A stretch of DNA of 64,000 nt, from contig CAVKGV010000003.1 in assembly GCA_963656065.1 (NCBI GenBank), forward strand, positions 124,001 to 188,000, written 5' to 3'. The position numbers and the translations under genes are program-made. Source of the DNA: Hallerella sp963656065 (lineage in GTDB: Bacteria > Fibrobacterota > Fibrobacteria > Fibrobacterales > Fibrobacteraceae). How positions within the stretch are numbered: the first letter of the stretch is position 1; each line of letters begins with the position of its first letter. Positions 1 through 8,309 of the stretch are shown in pieces. The notes below the pieces were generated by a model. The model did not search any database, was not told where the DNA came from, and was given only the letters and a program-made list of their open reading frames with translations.

Positions 1-84
1 GCATTTTCCGCCGGCGGCACGGATACGCTCCGCAATTTGCATCAGGCGTTTCGGGATTTCGCTTCGGACTTTTTCCAGGTTCAT
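1..84 (-). CDS. N-terminal fragment of a YggS-like PLP homeostasis protein (runs off the window)
   Basis: Only the first 28 codons are present, reading MNLEKVRSEIPKRLMQIAER and then a short helix ending GGKC. The pattern of a VR..I..R......RI..AGG helix resembles the start of the YggS/PROSC pyridoxal-phosphate-binding family, which keeps PLP homeostasis in the cytoplasm. The catalytic lysine region lies outside the window, so the assignment is weak. Its ATG overlaps the TGA of the preceding lipoprotein gene (ATGA at 81-84), so it is the last visible gene of the operon that starts with the sigma factor at 3165. Confidence 0.35.
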   Translation of the reverse strand, partial: MNLEKVRSEIPKRLMQIAERIRAAGGKC

Positions 85-410
85 GGAGAGACCTGCAGCG
101 AATCCGTCCGGGAAGAATCCTTTTTGGATTCCTCGTACATTTCGTAAATGCTTTTCTTGATTTTATTCGTCAATGTGTCCGACTTTTCATATTCCGCCTG
201 TTCCGCGCGGCATTCCGAAAGTTCCCGGGATGTCCATTCCCGCTGATCGGGCGACATCGCCGTATGATTCAAGCGGTATTCGATTTCGGCGCAAACGGGC
301 TTTTTTCTTTGCGAAGCGCATCCGACAAGCAGAACGACTGCACACAAAGTAATTCCGAAAAATTTTATCGGGGAAATCAAGTTTCGAGAACGCTTTTTCG
401 ATAAAGGCAT
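81..410 (-). CDS. small lipoprotein
   Basis: The 109-residue product has a basic N-terminus, a hydrophobic stretch and a lipobox-like LVGC near residue 31, so it should be lipidated on that Cys and anchored in a membrane. The mature part is short, charged and helical, with no family I recognise; one Cys (VCAEIE) follows soon after the lipid Cys. It starts 12 nt after the PorZ-like gene and overlaps the next gene by 4 nt, so it is translated as part of that operon. A role connected with the upstream secreted protein is only a guess from position. Confidence 0.7.
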   Translation of the reverse strand: MPLSKKRSRNLISPIKFFGITLCAVVLLVGCASQRKKPVCAEIEYRLNHTAMSPDQREWTSRELSECRAEQAEYEKSDTLTNKIKKSIYEMYEESKKDSSRTDSLQVSP

Positions 411-422
411 AAAATTTCGCTT

Positions 423-2624
423 CTAATGGATGACCAGAATTTTTCCGCGCTTTTTCCGGGAACCTTTCTGGATGATGTAATGATAGACGCCCGGAGCGAT
501 TAAAACGCCTCGCCTGTCGCGACCATCCCAGACGATGCGCCCGCCGTCGAGTTCATCGCCGTGAAACGCCCGGACCAGATGCGCCCCGGAATTGTAAACG
601 GAAACGGTCGCTGTTTCCGCAACATTTTCAAAAGTCAAGACCTGCCCCAGGTCAAAGCGGACAGGATTCGGAAAGACCTTTATTTCGGGTCCGTCCGATG
701 TCATAAACGAAGATGCTTCGCGCAAATCGGTCCGCGCATAACGCGAAGCACCGTTCTTGTGGACAAACCAGACCTCTCCTTTTTTTCCATCGACAAGAAC
801 ATCATAGACGATGTCGTTCAGGAGACCGTTTCGGCTCACAAATTTCGTCGCAGCCATCGTATCAGGACTGTTTCCGACTTTTTTTACCATGTAAGCGCCG
901 CTGCCGATCGTCCCAATCCAGAGCCTGTCATTCGGATCGATGGATAACGACGAAAGATTCGCCTGTTCATACGAAGATGTTTTGTGCGGAGCCTGGACCG
1001 AATCCATGCCGGTTTCAAAATAGGCGAACGTGGAATTGGTGATGACCCAAAGCCGCCCGGACTTGTCGAAATCCATGTCCAAAATGACGTAGTTGCCCGG
1101 CGTGGGGACGGTTGCCTTGCTCTGGAGAACGAGTTCACCGCCGGTTTCTGCGACAGGACGGATGTGGAAAATATCCAAGGCTCCGACGCCTTCCGTTCCC
1201 TCAGTCTTTCCCGCACCGGAATAGAGGATCCATTCCGAACCGTCCTCCGACCAAGTGGCCCTGAGCGGTCCGGAAAACTTTCCGCTTCCTGCATGGTTGG
1301 CGCAGCTTATCTCTCCCGACTTGTCGATGTAGGCGATTCCGTAGCCTGAATTTCCCCAAAAGCTTACCAGCCAGCCGAGACTGTCCGGGGAGACGGCAAC
1401 GCCTGTCGGCACGATGTAATTTGTGAGGTAACGCTCGGCACAGTTGGAATTTTCCAAACCGATGTTTTGCAAGAACTCGCCGCCGTTCTCCGAATAAATC
1501 CGCCACCCAAATCCCCAGATGCCGACGAGAGTTGTGCCGTCAGAAAGCGTTTCCAGATTTTTTAGCAAGCGGGTGTAAGGTTCTACGCCACCGTAATAGG
1601 GAAGATCGCCGAGCGAAGGTCCATAGGCAAAAGCTTCTCCGTCGCTCCAACCAAAATCGCCGTCCGCCGAATATACGGTCACGCCTCCGGAGCCTCCCAC
1701 AAAAGGAACCACCGCATAGGGATTTTTCAGGGAAAATCCTGTCCAGGCCGAAACGTCCGTCAGCTCCCCGTCGTCATAATACCACGCCGAATTTTTCCCG
1801 ACCAGATAGGAAAATCCGTCTCCGGAAAGGACTTTTCGCACGAGGGAACTGTCACCGTTCCACAAAGCGGGGAACTTTTTCCTAGAAAGCGTATCGCCGT
1901 TTGCAACGAGAACGGAAAGCGTTTCGTCGAAACTCGCCTGCAACGCTCCGTTCGAAAGCGATAACCGGGTGATAGCCACAGCCGACGAATCCTTGCCGTG
2001 GAAATTTCCCACAAATGTCCAGGATGCGGGATCGGCAAGCAGGACATCTTCAGACAAGGTTTTCCACGACATGCGCCGCAGATAGACGTCCGAGCCGAGA
2101 GCGACAAAAAGCGAATCGCCACGGATAAGCATCGCCGAAGGAGCGGTCGATTTCAGGGAGACGTTTCCCACTCGCGAAAGGCTTACCAGAGACTTTCCCC
2201 GGGCGACATCAAAAAACGCGATTTTATCCCGAAAGCCGAGAACGAGGATGGAATCCGCAATTTCCGCAAGGCCCGACTGCAACTCCGACGAGGTCGAAAC
2301 GAAAGAACGGTTCAAGACCGAAAAGCGCCGGTTGCCGAGATATTTCGAAACAATCCCCTGGGAAGAAACGGTCAGCAATTCTCCGGAAGCGGTCTGCACA
2401 ACGCCCCGAATATCCGAAGCTTCCAAGCCGTTTGCCGACGCCAATACATCCGTAGAACCGTCAGGTGAAATAAAGCGAACGCCTCCGTCCGTTCCTAGCA
2501 CAAGCATCTTTCCCACAAGCGCCGATGCGTAAAAGGAATCGGACCGGGCAAAGTTTTTCCACGTATCCGCGGCAAAAGCGCACGACACGTACAAAATCAA
2601 TAAAGAGCGGAGCCACCATTTCAC
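423..2624 (-). CDS. secreted beta-propeller protein with FlgD-like C-terminal domain, PorZ-like
   Basis: 733 residues with a signal peptide (residues 1 to about 18, ending AFA). The central part carries repeated propeller blades with the two-component-regulator propeller signature, for example LSIDPNDRLWIGT and MDFDKSGRLWVIT. The last 85 or so residues start with FPNPVRF and end in a FlgD-like fold (WDGRD...GVYHYII), as in type IX secretion cargo. PorZ, a surface component of the type IX system, has two propellers and such a C-terminal domain at similar length, so this is a PorZ-like candidate, but other secreted propeller proteins look alike. The start is GTG at 2624, 19 nt after the sigma factor stop. 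TAATATTG (2629-2636 on the minus strand) sits 4 nt before it. Confidence 0.65.
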   Translation of the reverse strand: MKWWLRSLLILYVSCAFAADTWKNFARSDSFYASALVGKMLVLGTDGGVRFISPDGSTDVLASANGLEASDIRGVVQTASGELLTVSSQGIVSKYLGNRRFSVLNRSFVSTSSELQSGLAEIADSILVLGFRDKIAFFDVARGKSLVSLSRVGNVSLKSTAPSAMLIRGDSLFVALGSDVYLRRMSWKTLSEDVLLADPASWTFVGNFHGKDSSAVAITRLSLSNGALQASFDETLSVLVANGDTLSRKKFPALWNGDSSLVRKVLSGDGFSYLVGKNSAWYYDDGELTDVSAWTGFSLKNPYAVVPFVGGSGGVTVYSADGDFGWSDGEAFAYGPSLGDLPYYGGVEPYTRLLKNLETLSDGTTLVGIWGFGWRIYSENGGEFLQNIGLENSNCAERYLTNYIVPTGVAVSPDSLGWLVSFWGNSGYGIAYIDKSGEISCANHAGSGKFSGPLRATWSEDGSEWILYSGAGKTEGTEGVGALDIFHIRPVAETGGELVLQSKATVPTPGNYVILDMDFDKSGRLWVITNSTFAYFETGMDSVQAPHKTSSYEQANLSSLSIDPNDRLWIGTIGSGAYMVKKVGNSPDTMAATKFVSRNGLLNDIVYDVLVDGKKGEVWFVHKNGASRYARTDLREASSFMTSDGPEIKVFPNPVRFDLGQVLTFENVAETATVSVYNSGAHLVRAFHGDELDGGRIVWDGRDRRGVLIAPGVYHYIIQKGSRKKRGKILVIH

Positions 2625-2643
2625 TCCACAATATTACCAAAAT

Positions 2644-3165
2644 TCAGGAAGCCTTCACATGTTCCAGAACTTTTTCCCGCATTTTTCCCACGGAGAGGAG
2701 CAGTTTCTTGGAGACCGTCGAACGGCAAATTCCCGAAATTTCGGAAAGCTCGTTTATCGAGAATCCTTTCAAGTAATGCAGTTCGACAAGCGTTCCAAGA
2801 TTCGGGGACAGGATGTCAAGAAAAGAGTTCACCTGACGCTCGTTTTCTAGCTGGGTCCGGATCCGTTCATCGCGGCGGACATCATACCGGTAAAATCTTT
2901 CGCGGACATTTTGCGTGCGATACAGACGCCGGAACTCGTCATGGCAGATGTTTTCCGCGACCCGGATCAGCCAACCGACGGGATTTTCCAATGTGCGGAC
3001 ATCTTCAAAATTCGTATGGAGCCGGATGTAAACATTTTGCATCAAATCCTGGATTGAACAGGCTCCTTGCATTTTATGCAGGCACAATTTGTAAATTTGA
3101 ACCCGATGCCGATTCCAAAAGCTCAATATATCTTGATTTCGAACAGGCCCTTGAATAGCGGCCAT
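2644..3165 (-). CDS. ECF-type RNA polymerase sigma factor
   Basis: The product from the chosen start is 173 residues. It has a region 2 (DLMQNVYIRLHTNFEDVRTL, NPVGWLIRVAENICHDEFRR) and a region 4 helix-turn-helix near the C-terminus (FSINELSEISGICRSTVSKK), the two domains of extracytoplasmic-function sigma factors. I chose the ATG at 3165 because AGGAG lies 6 nt upstream. The longer frame to 3270 would overlap the divergent dsbD start. No anti-sigma gene follows; instead the next gene is the PorZ-like secreted protein. In Porphyromonas the ECF factor SigP controls type IX secretion genes, so a similar link here is possible but inferred from position only. Confidence 0.85.
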   Translation of the reverse strand: MAAIQGPVRNQDILSFWNRHRVQIYKLCLHKMQGACSIQDLMQNVYIRLHTNFEDVRTLENPVGWLIRVAENICHDEFRRLYRTQNVRERFYRYDVRRDERIRTQLENERQVNSFLDILSPNLGTLVELHYLKGFSINELSEISGICRSTVSKKLLLSVGKMREKVLEHVKAS

Positions 3166-3239
3166 ATAACTCCTGACCAAATTCGGGAGCAGACAAAAAG
3201 CGACATCCGTAAAAATAGGAATCAAAAAGGAGTTCCGAT

Positions 3240-5057
3240 TTGAAAACCTGGGCAAAGGAAAATTTGGCAACCGTTCGATTGCAGAATTCGTTTATTTTTT
3301 TCATCTTGTTCTTTTGCGGTTTTACGTTCGCGGACGATTTCGGTTTCGTATCGCTCAACAATATGGCCCCGCCGCAGATAGAAATTTCCTATCCGGAAGA
3401 AAAAACGGTTCCGGGAACTCTGGTAAACGTCCGGGTCGCCATTCCAGACGGTTGGCATGTGAACGCAAACATCGCCGCCGATAAATTCCTAAAGCCTTCG
3501 ACGCTAGACATCAGGGCCCGCGGAATCGAATTCGACGAACCTATCTGGCCCGCGCCAATCAAGGAATACAGCGAAGCGCTAGATCTCGAAAACCTGGTTT
3601 TCAAGGGAACGTTCCTGATCCGGGTCCCGGTGAAAAATATCGCCGCCGATTACGACACCAGCACGACCAACATCGACTTTTCTTACCAGGCCTGCAGCCA
3701 AATATGCCTCGCTCCGCAAACCGTCCACGCTTCCATGCAGATAAAAACGCTCGGGCAAAGCAAGGATGCGACGATTCAAGATGAACCTTTAAAAAAAAAA
3801 TCCGGTAAATCGTTAATCCTTCTGCTCGGGTTTGCGTTTTTGGGCGGGCTGATACTCAACCTGATGCCATGCGTCTTGCCGGTCCTTTTCTTAAAACTTT
3901 TCAACCTGACGAAAAACGCCAGGGAAACGCGGGGACGCCTTTGGAAACTGACCGGGATGCTTGTTTTCGGAATCTTGGTTTCCTTTTGGAGCCTCGCCGC
4001 AATTGTCATCTTGATTCAAGCGGGGAACGGTCTTTCGGGCTGGGGATTCCAATTCCAGAATCCGGGATTTATCGTCTTTATGGTCGTCCTGCTCTCGGCT
4101 TTCGCCATGAATCTTTTCGGAGCGTTTGAATTGTTCCTGCCCGGTTCGACACTCACCAAGATGGACGCGGCGACGCGCAGGGAAGGTTTCGGGGGCGCCT
4201 TTGCGAGCGGAGTTCTGATGGTCCTGCTGAGTACGCCGTGTTCTGCACCGTTTCTCGGGACGGCGATGGGATTCGCCTTTACGCAACCGCCGATGACGCT
4301 TTTTCTCTTTTTTACGGTTGCCGCCCTGGGACTGGCCTTTCCCTATATTCTCGTAGCAACCTTTCCGTCCATTCTGAAAGTCTTTCCGAAACCGGGCGCC
4401 TGGATGGTCAAGGTCCAAAAGCTTCTCGGGATTTTCTTGCTCGGAACCGCCTTTTGGCTCGTCTGGATTTCCTTCCGCATGACAGGAACCTTTGGAGCGT
4501 TCATCGTCTGCGGATTCGGCATTTTTGCGGTTCTTGCCGCAGTCATCTTTGGTAAGTTCGCCCGGCCCGACAAGCCTTTCGTCCGGGAACCCGTTTCGCT
4601 CCTTGTCATCGCAACCATTTTCTTCGCCGCATGGTTCTTGGGCGGAAAACCGGCAATCCATTCCGCCATCGACGAAAAAGTCCGCAAGGCGGCAGAAAGG
4701 ACGCTCGACGAAAACGGCTGGTATCTGTATTCGGAAGAGACATTTCAGATGCTCTCAAAAGAAGAGCGCCCGATTTTTATCGACGTGACCGCGGACTGGT
4801 GCCTCACCTGCAAGACCAACGAAGCGGTGGTTCTTTCCAAAGACGATGTCAAGGAAGTTCTTTCCCGCGCGAAAGCGATCCTCGTCAAAGCGGACTATAC
4901 GCTCGAAAACCCGGAAGTCACCAGGCTTCTCCGAAAGCTCGGAAAAAGCGGCGTCCCGGCCTATGCGGTCTATCACCCCGAAACAAGGAAATGGGAATCC
5001 CTTCCCGAAATCTTGACCAGGGAATCCATCGCCAAGGCGCTTTCCGAAAACCGCTGA
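3240..5057 (+). CDS. dsbD: thiol:disulfide interchange protein DsbD
   Basis: 605 residues. Order of domains: signal peptide (about 1-31), periplasmic DsbD-alpha domain (about 35-165, with the Cys pair in YQACSQICLAP), a membrane core of about eight helices carrying LMPCVLPVLFLK and STPCSAPFLG, and a C-terminal thioredoxin domain with DWCLTCK. The protein carries electrons from cytoplasmic thioredoxin across the inner membrane to periplasmic partners. The alpha-domain Cys pair is CxxxC, tighter than the CX5C of E. coli DsbD. Translation starts at TTG (3240), supported by AAGGAG 7 nt upstream. The gene stands alone, divergent from the sigma factor. Confidence 0.93.
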   Translation: MKTWAKENLATVRLQNSFIFFILFFCGFTFADDFGFVSLNNMAPPQIEISYPEEKTVPGTLVNVRVAIPDGWHVNANIAADKFLKPSTLDIRARGIEFDEPIWPAPIKEYSEALDLENLVFKGTFLIRVPVKNIAADYDTSTTNIDFSYQACSQICLAPQTVHASMQIKTLGQSKDATIQDEPLKKKSGKSLILLLGFAFLGGLILNLMPCVLPVLFLKLFNLTKNARETRGRLWKLTGMLVFGILVSFWSLAAIVILIQAGNGLSGWGFQFQNPGFIVFMVVLLSAFAMNLFGAFELFLPGSTLTKMDAATRREGFGGAFASGVLMVLLSTPCSAPFLGTAMGFAFTQPPMTLFLFFTVAALGLAFPYILVATFPSILKVFPKPGAWMVKVQKLLGIFLLGTAFWLVWISFRMTGTFGAFIVCGFGIFAVLAAVIFGKFARPDKPFVREPVSLLVIATIFFAAWFLGGKPAIHSAIDEKVRKAAERTLDENGWYLYSEETFQMLSKEERPIFIDVTADWCLTCKTNEAVVLSKDDVKEVLSRAKAILVKADYTLENPEVTRLLRKLGKSGVPAYAVYHPETRKWESLPEILTRESIAKALSENR

Positions 5058-5131
5058 GCGGCAAAGAGCCTTAGCCGGACATTATTTTCACAATTTCTGC
5101 GGATTTTTCCTTTTTTGGAAAAGAATTAAGA

Positions 5132-5139
5132 TAGATTTA
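5132..5139 (+). promoter_or_regulatory. -10-like element TAGATTTA before glgA
   Basis: TAGATTTA matches the FCB-group -10 consensus TAnnTTTG at seven of eight positions and is followed after 5 nt by the ATG of the glycogen synthase gene. There is no ribosome binding site, so the transcript is probably leaderless or nearly so. Confidence 0.5.
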
Positions 5140-5144
5140 CCAAC

Positions 5145-6380
5145 ATGAAAGTCGCCCTTCTCACCAACGAATTTCCTCCCGACATCTATGGCGGTGCCGG
5201 AATCCACGTCCAGTTTCTTTCGCGCGAACTTAAGGCGCATTGCGAAATCGAAGCACGCGCCTTCGGCAACCAGAACGATTCCGAAAAGAATCTCCGCGCA
5301 CTGGGCTTTTCGCCAAAGCTCGGGTCTGTTCCTTCTGACGCCCGAATGTCCAAAATTTTAAACCCGCTAGATATCAACCTGCAGTGGGTCAGCAGCCTCG
5401 AGAACATCGACATCGTCCATTGCCACACATGGTACAGCCATTTTGGCGGTGTTCTTACCAGCCGCCTTTTTGAATGTCCGCTAGTCCTGACGACCCATTC
5501 CCTTGAACCGCATCGCCCGTGGAAAGCGGAACAACTTGGAAATGGCGGCTATCGGATGAGTTCCTGGATTGAACGAACCGCTTACGAAGCAGCAGACGGC
5601 GTCATTGCCGTTTCAAACGAAATGAAACGCGATGTGATGGAACTCTACGGAGTCCCTGCAGATCGGGTCCAGGTGATTTACAACGGCATCGATCCCGATT
5701 TTTACAAGCCGACTTTCGAACCGGAAATTCTCGACAAATACGGCATCGATCGGGAAAAGCCTTTTATCCTCTTCGTCGGAAGAATCACCAAGCAGAAGGG
5801 AATTTCCCAACTAATCGGAGCGATTCCGCACATTCGAAAAGACGTGCAAATCGTTCTTTGCGCCGGTGCGCCGGACACCCCGGAACTCGCTGCGGAATGC
5901 GAATCCAAAATTCGAGCTCTACAAAAAAGCCGGGACGGAATTTTCTGGATCCAGGAAATGATGCCTCACAAGGAGCTTCGCGTTCTTTACACATACGCAA
6001 CCGCTTTTGTCACGCCGTCCCTCTACGAACCGTTCGGCATCATCAACCTCGAAGCGATGAGCTGCGGAACGCCTGTCGTCGGAAGCGCAGTCGGCGGAAT
6101 CCCGGAAATCATCGTTCAGGACCAGACGGGATTTCTCGTGCCGCTAGAACCCAAATCGTCTTCGAATTTCGAGCCCAAAGATCCGGAAGCATTCCAGCAG
6201 GCTCTCGCCGATAACCTGAACCAGCTCATCGACCATCCGGAGCTGTCAAAGAAATTCGGAGAGGCCAGCCGTAAGCGGGCAATCGACGTTTTCAGTTGGA
6301 AAAGCATTGCGAAACAGACGTTTAACTTCTACGAAACTACCATCGCAAGATACAAAGCGGAAGGCGCCAGGAAAAAGTAA
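5145..6380 (+). CDS. glgA: glycogen synthase, GT4 (GlgA/GlgM type)
   Basis: 411 residues forming a GT-B glycosyltransferase. The N-terminal half begins MKVALLTNEFPPDIYGGAGI, the usual start of the actinobacterial-type glycogen synthase (GlgA/GlgM). The C-terminal half has the nucleotide-binding region with FVGRITKQKG and the GT4 signature EPFGIINLEAMSCGTPVVGS. These enzymes use ADP-glucose to extend alpha-1,4-glucan or to make maltose-1-phosphate; the sequence alone does not decide which. At 411 residues it is much shorter than the GT5 GlgA of E. coli. Fibrobacters store glycogen, so the role fits. No linked glg genes are present, and a strong terminator follows directly. Confidence 0.85.
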   Translation: MKVALLTNEFPPDIYGGAGIHVQFLSRELKAHCEIEARAFGNQNDSEKNLRALGFSPKLGSVPSDARMSKILNPLDINLQWVSSLENIDIVHCHTWYSHFGGVLTSRLFECPLVLTTHSLEPHRPWKAEQLGNGGYRMSSWIERTAYEAADGVIAVSNEMKRDVMELYGVPADRVQVIYNGIDPDFYKPTFEPEILDKYGIDREKPFILFVGRITKQKGISQLIGAIPHIRKDVQIVLCAGAPDTPELAAECESKIRALQKSRDGIFWIQEMMPHKELRVLYTYATAFVTPSLYEPFGIINLEAMSCGTPVVGSAVGGIPEIIVQDQTGFLVPLEPKSSSNFEPKDPEAFQQALADNLNQLIDHPELSKKFGEASRKRAIDVFSWKSIAKQTFNFYETTIARYKAEGARKK

Positions 6381-6385
6381 CAGAT

Positions 6386-6413
6386 AAAAGGAGTCGCTTT
6401 TGCGGCTCCTTTT
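6386..6413. terminator. rho-independent terminator between glgA and the convergent PDZ gene
   Basis: AAAAGGAGTCGC is followed by the loop TTTT and GCGGCTCCTTTT, a 12-bp stem with one G-T pair. The A and T flanks make it work in both directions, between two convergent genes. Confidence 0.9.
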
Positions 6414-6432
6414 CGTTAAAGGGAATTCTCTT

Positions 6433-7158
6433 TTAGCGGAGCACCCCCTTGCAAGAAAACGTCTTTCCATTTTGGGAAACTTGGACAAAGTAACTTCCCG
6501 ACCAAAGACTGTTCCCGTTCCAGGCGAGAAGATTTGTTCCGACAGAACCTTCTATCCGGATAGATTTTACCTTTTGACCGTGTGCGGAAAAAATTTCGAG
6601 CATTGCAGGGCCTGAATTTTCCAGTTCAAATTGGATGGAATTCCGGTCAAATGTCGAGAGCGAAAGGTTCCCGGCCTCTTTGCGGAAAGACGGGACCGGG
6701 TCCGAATTTTCGGAAATTTTCGCATACACGTTTGCACTCAGGTTCGGGAGCTCGACGGCATCCAAAAATTGCAGAGCCTCATCCGAAGCCGCTTTGAGCG
6801 CAACTTCAAGACCGCTATCACCTGCGGAATTCTTGACAAAAATCGCTTCGCGGCGAACCGAAATACGCAATGTATCCGAATTTCGCAAAACGGTCAATTC
6901 CACAGATTCTCCGGGATTTCCCCGGAGAACTTCCATGTCAAAATCCAAGGACTTTCCCGCCAGCGAGACATCATTTGCCGACAATAGAAAATCTCCCGTC
7001 TCGATTCCCGCCAGATGCGCCGATGCGCCCTGTACAACATGAGCCACTTCGGCACCACGCTCCGACGGATAAATGGCAAGTCCCAATCCGCCGAACGATT
7101 CGCTTGCCATGACAGCATTAACCGCGGCGAAAATTCCAAGCGTCCATAATTTTTTCAT
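6433..7158 (-). CDS. secreted PDZ-domain protein with C-terminal sorting-like domain
   Basis: 241 residues from the ATG at 7158, which has GAGGTG upstream and overlaps the preceding lipoprotein stop (ATGA). A signal peptide covers about residues 1-18 (MKKLWTLGIFAAVNAVMAS). A PDZ domain follows, with GLGLAIYPSERGAEVAHVVQ and AGIETGDFLLSANDVSL. The C-terminal 70 residues (STFDRNSIQFELENSGPAML onward) resemble the beta-sandwich sorting domains of type IX secretion cargo. No protease domain is attached, so it is not a DegP-like enzyme; a binding or assembly role outside the cytoplasm is likely. It is the last gene of a three-gene operon with a lipoprotein and a lipase-like protein. Confidence 0.75.
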   Translation of the reverse strand: MKKLWTLGIFAAVNAVMASESFGGLGLAIYPSERGAEVAHVVQGASAHLAGIETGDFLLSANDVSLAGKSLDFDMEVLRGNPGESVELTVLRNSDTLRISVRREAIFVKNSAGDSGLEVALKAASDEALQFLDAVELPNLSANVYAKISENSDPVPSFRKEAGNLSLSTFDRNSIQFELENSGPAMLEIFSAHGQKVKSIRIEGSVGTNLLAWNGNSLWSGSYFVQVSQNGKTFSCKGVLR

Positions 7159-8309
7159 TTGGTCACCTCTGAAAGAATTATTTTTGAATGAATGATTGAA
7201 TCCAGGAAGGCCGTTGAAAGTTTCATCACGCCTTTCTGGAAAGCGGCGACGTAAAGCGTATCCTTTACAATCGTTCCATCTAAAATTTCCGTTACCCCGG
7301 AAATCGGAGGCAGTTCTTCCCAACGGTTTTCCTTGGGAGCGTAAATGGAAGAACCTTCACCCAAGGCAACGTAATGCCCAGAAAACGGAACAAAACGATA
7401 CACGGATGCCGGGGTTCGAGAAACCAGAGCGACATCGCTTTCCGTATAAAGCAGGGAGCAGTCCATTTTCTGTTGCCAGCCCCCTTGGGAAGAAAGCGAG
7501 AAGACGCCTTCTAGATTCGCATAGCCAACAAGCAATCCGTTTCCAGCGATTATCGCATCCCGGGCGAGCATCGAAGAATCGTTCCAGGCACCATTTTCAC
7601 AGGCAACTGTCGGTGCGGGGACCGAATGCCACGCCGTGTCCGAAAGATCAAATCGGTAAATTCCGCTGCCATAGGTCATGGCGAACAGGGAACCGTTCCA
7701 TTCCTCGGCACGCATAAAGGATTCCTCGGCGGGAAATCCGCGATTCCAGTTGTCCCACGTCCCGTCATCCGATTCAAAATAGATGGGATTTTTTTCTCCG
7801 AACATCCCGTGCGAAAACGAGAGTACTAGACGTCCGCGAAACTTTGCGATGCCATCAATCCCGTATGCGGTATCGGAAATGGGAAAGCGCTTATCGACAA
7901 CGGGAAGTTTCCGATGCGTCCACGTTTCCTTTTCCGGGTTAAAAATCCAGAGCCTGGCTCCACCAGAACTGAAGAATGTCCCCACATAAAGGATTCCCGA
8001 ATCGGCAAAAAGAACATTTGGCACATCGCCGCCCGGAAGTTCCAATTCCTTCCACAGGAGGCTGCCAACCTTTCCCTGGAAAAGCTGGTAACGACGTTTG
8101 CCATCGATTTGCCGATCGTTGCGCGCAAAAAGATACTCGCCGACGCCAGTAACCGATTCAATGCCCGTTCCGAGTTTTTCAGCATCGGCATAATCCACGG
8201 AAAGCCCTGCCGATTGCCAAGCCGAAGATTCATTCTTTTGGGAAAGTTCTCCGTTTGAAGAACAGGCAACAAGAAAGCCCAAGAATAAAAGTTCAATCCA
8301 ATATTTCAT
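7155..8309 (-). CDS. lipoprotein, predicted beta-propeller
   Basis: 384 residues from the ATG at 8309, which shares one base with the TGA of the upstream lipase-like gene (TGATG). The N-terminus MKYWIELLFLGFLVACSS is a lipoprotein signal with Cys as lipid anchor. The rest is rich in aromatic beta-strand motifs at regular spacing (for example LFAMTYGSGIYRF, LLVGYANLEGVFSL), as in beta-propellers, and is reminiscent of Kelch/YVTN-like folds. No catalytic motif is visible. The coupling to the lipase-like gene upstream and the PDZ protein downstream suggests one envelope function for all three, which I cannot name. Confidence 0.7.
   Translation of the reverse strand: MKYWIELLFLGFLVACSSNGELSQKNESSAWQSAGLSVDYADAEKLGTGIESVTGVGEYLFARNDRQIDGKRRYQLFQGKVGSLLWKELELPGGDVPNVLFADSGILYVGTFFSSGGARLWIFNPEKETWTHRKLPVVDKRFPISDTAYGIDGIAKFRGRLVLSFSHGMFGEKNPIYFESDDGTWDNWNRGFPAEESFMRAEEWNGSLFAMTYGSGIYRFDLSDTAWHSVPAPTVACENGAWNDSSMLARDAIIAGNGLLVGYANLEGVFSLSSQGGWQQKMDCSLLYTESDVALVSRTPASVYRFVPFSGHYVALGEGSSIYAPKENRWEELPPISGVTEILDGTIVKDTLYVAAFQKGVMKLSTAFLDSIIHSKIILSEVTK

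Noticed and set aside
3166..3270. Longer N-terminus of the sigma factor
   Set aside because: It would overlap the divergent dsbD start and its ribosome binding site, while AGGAG marks the ATG at 3165.
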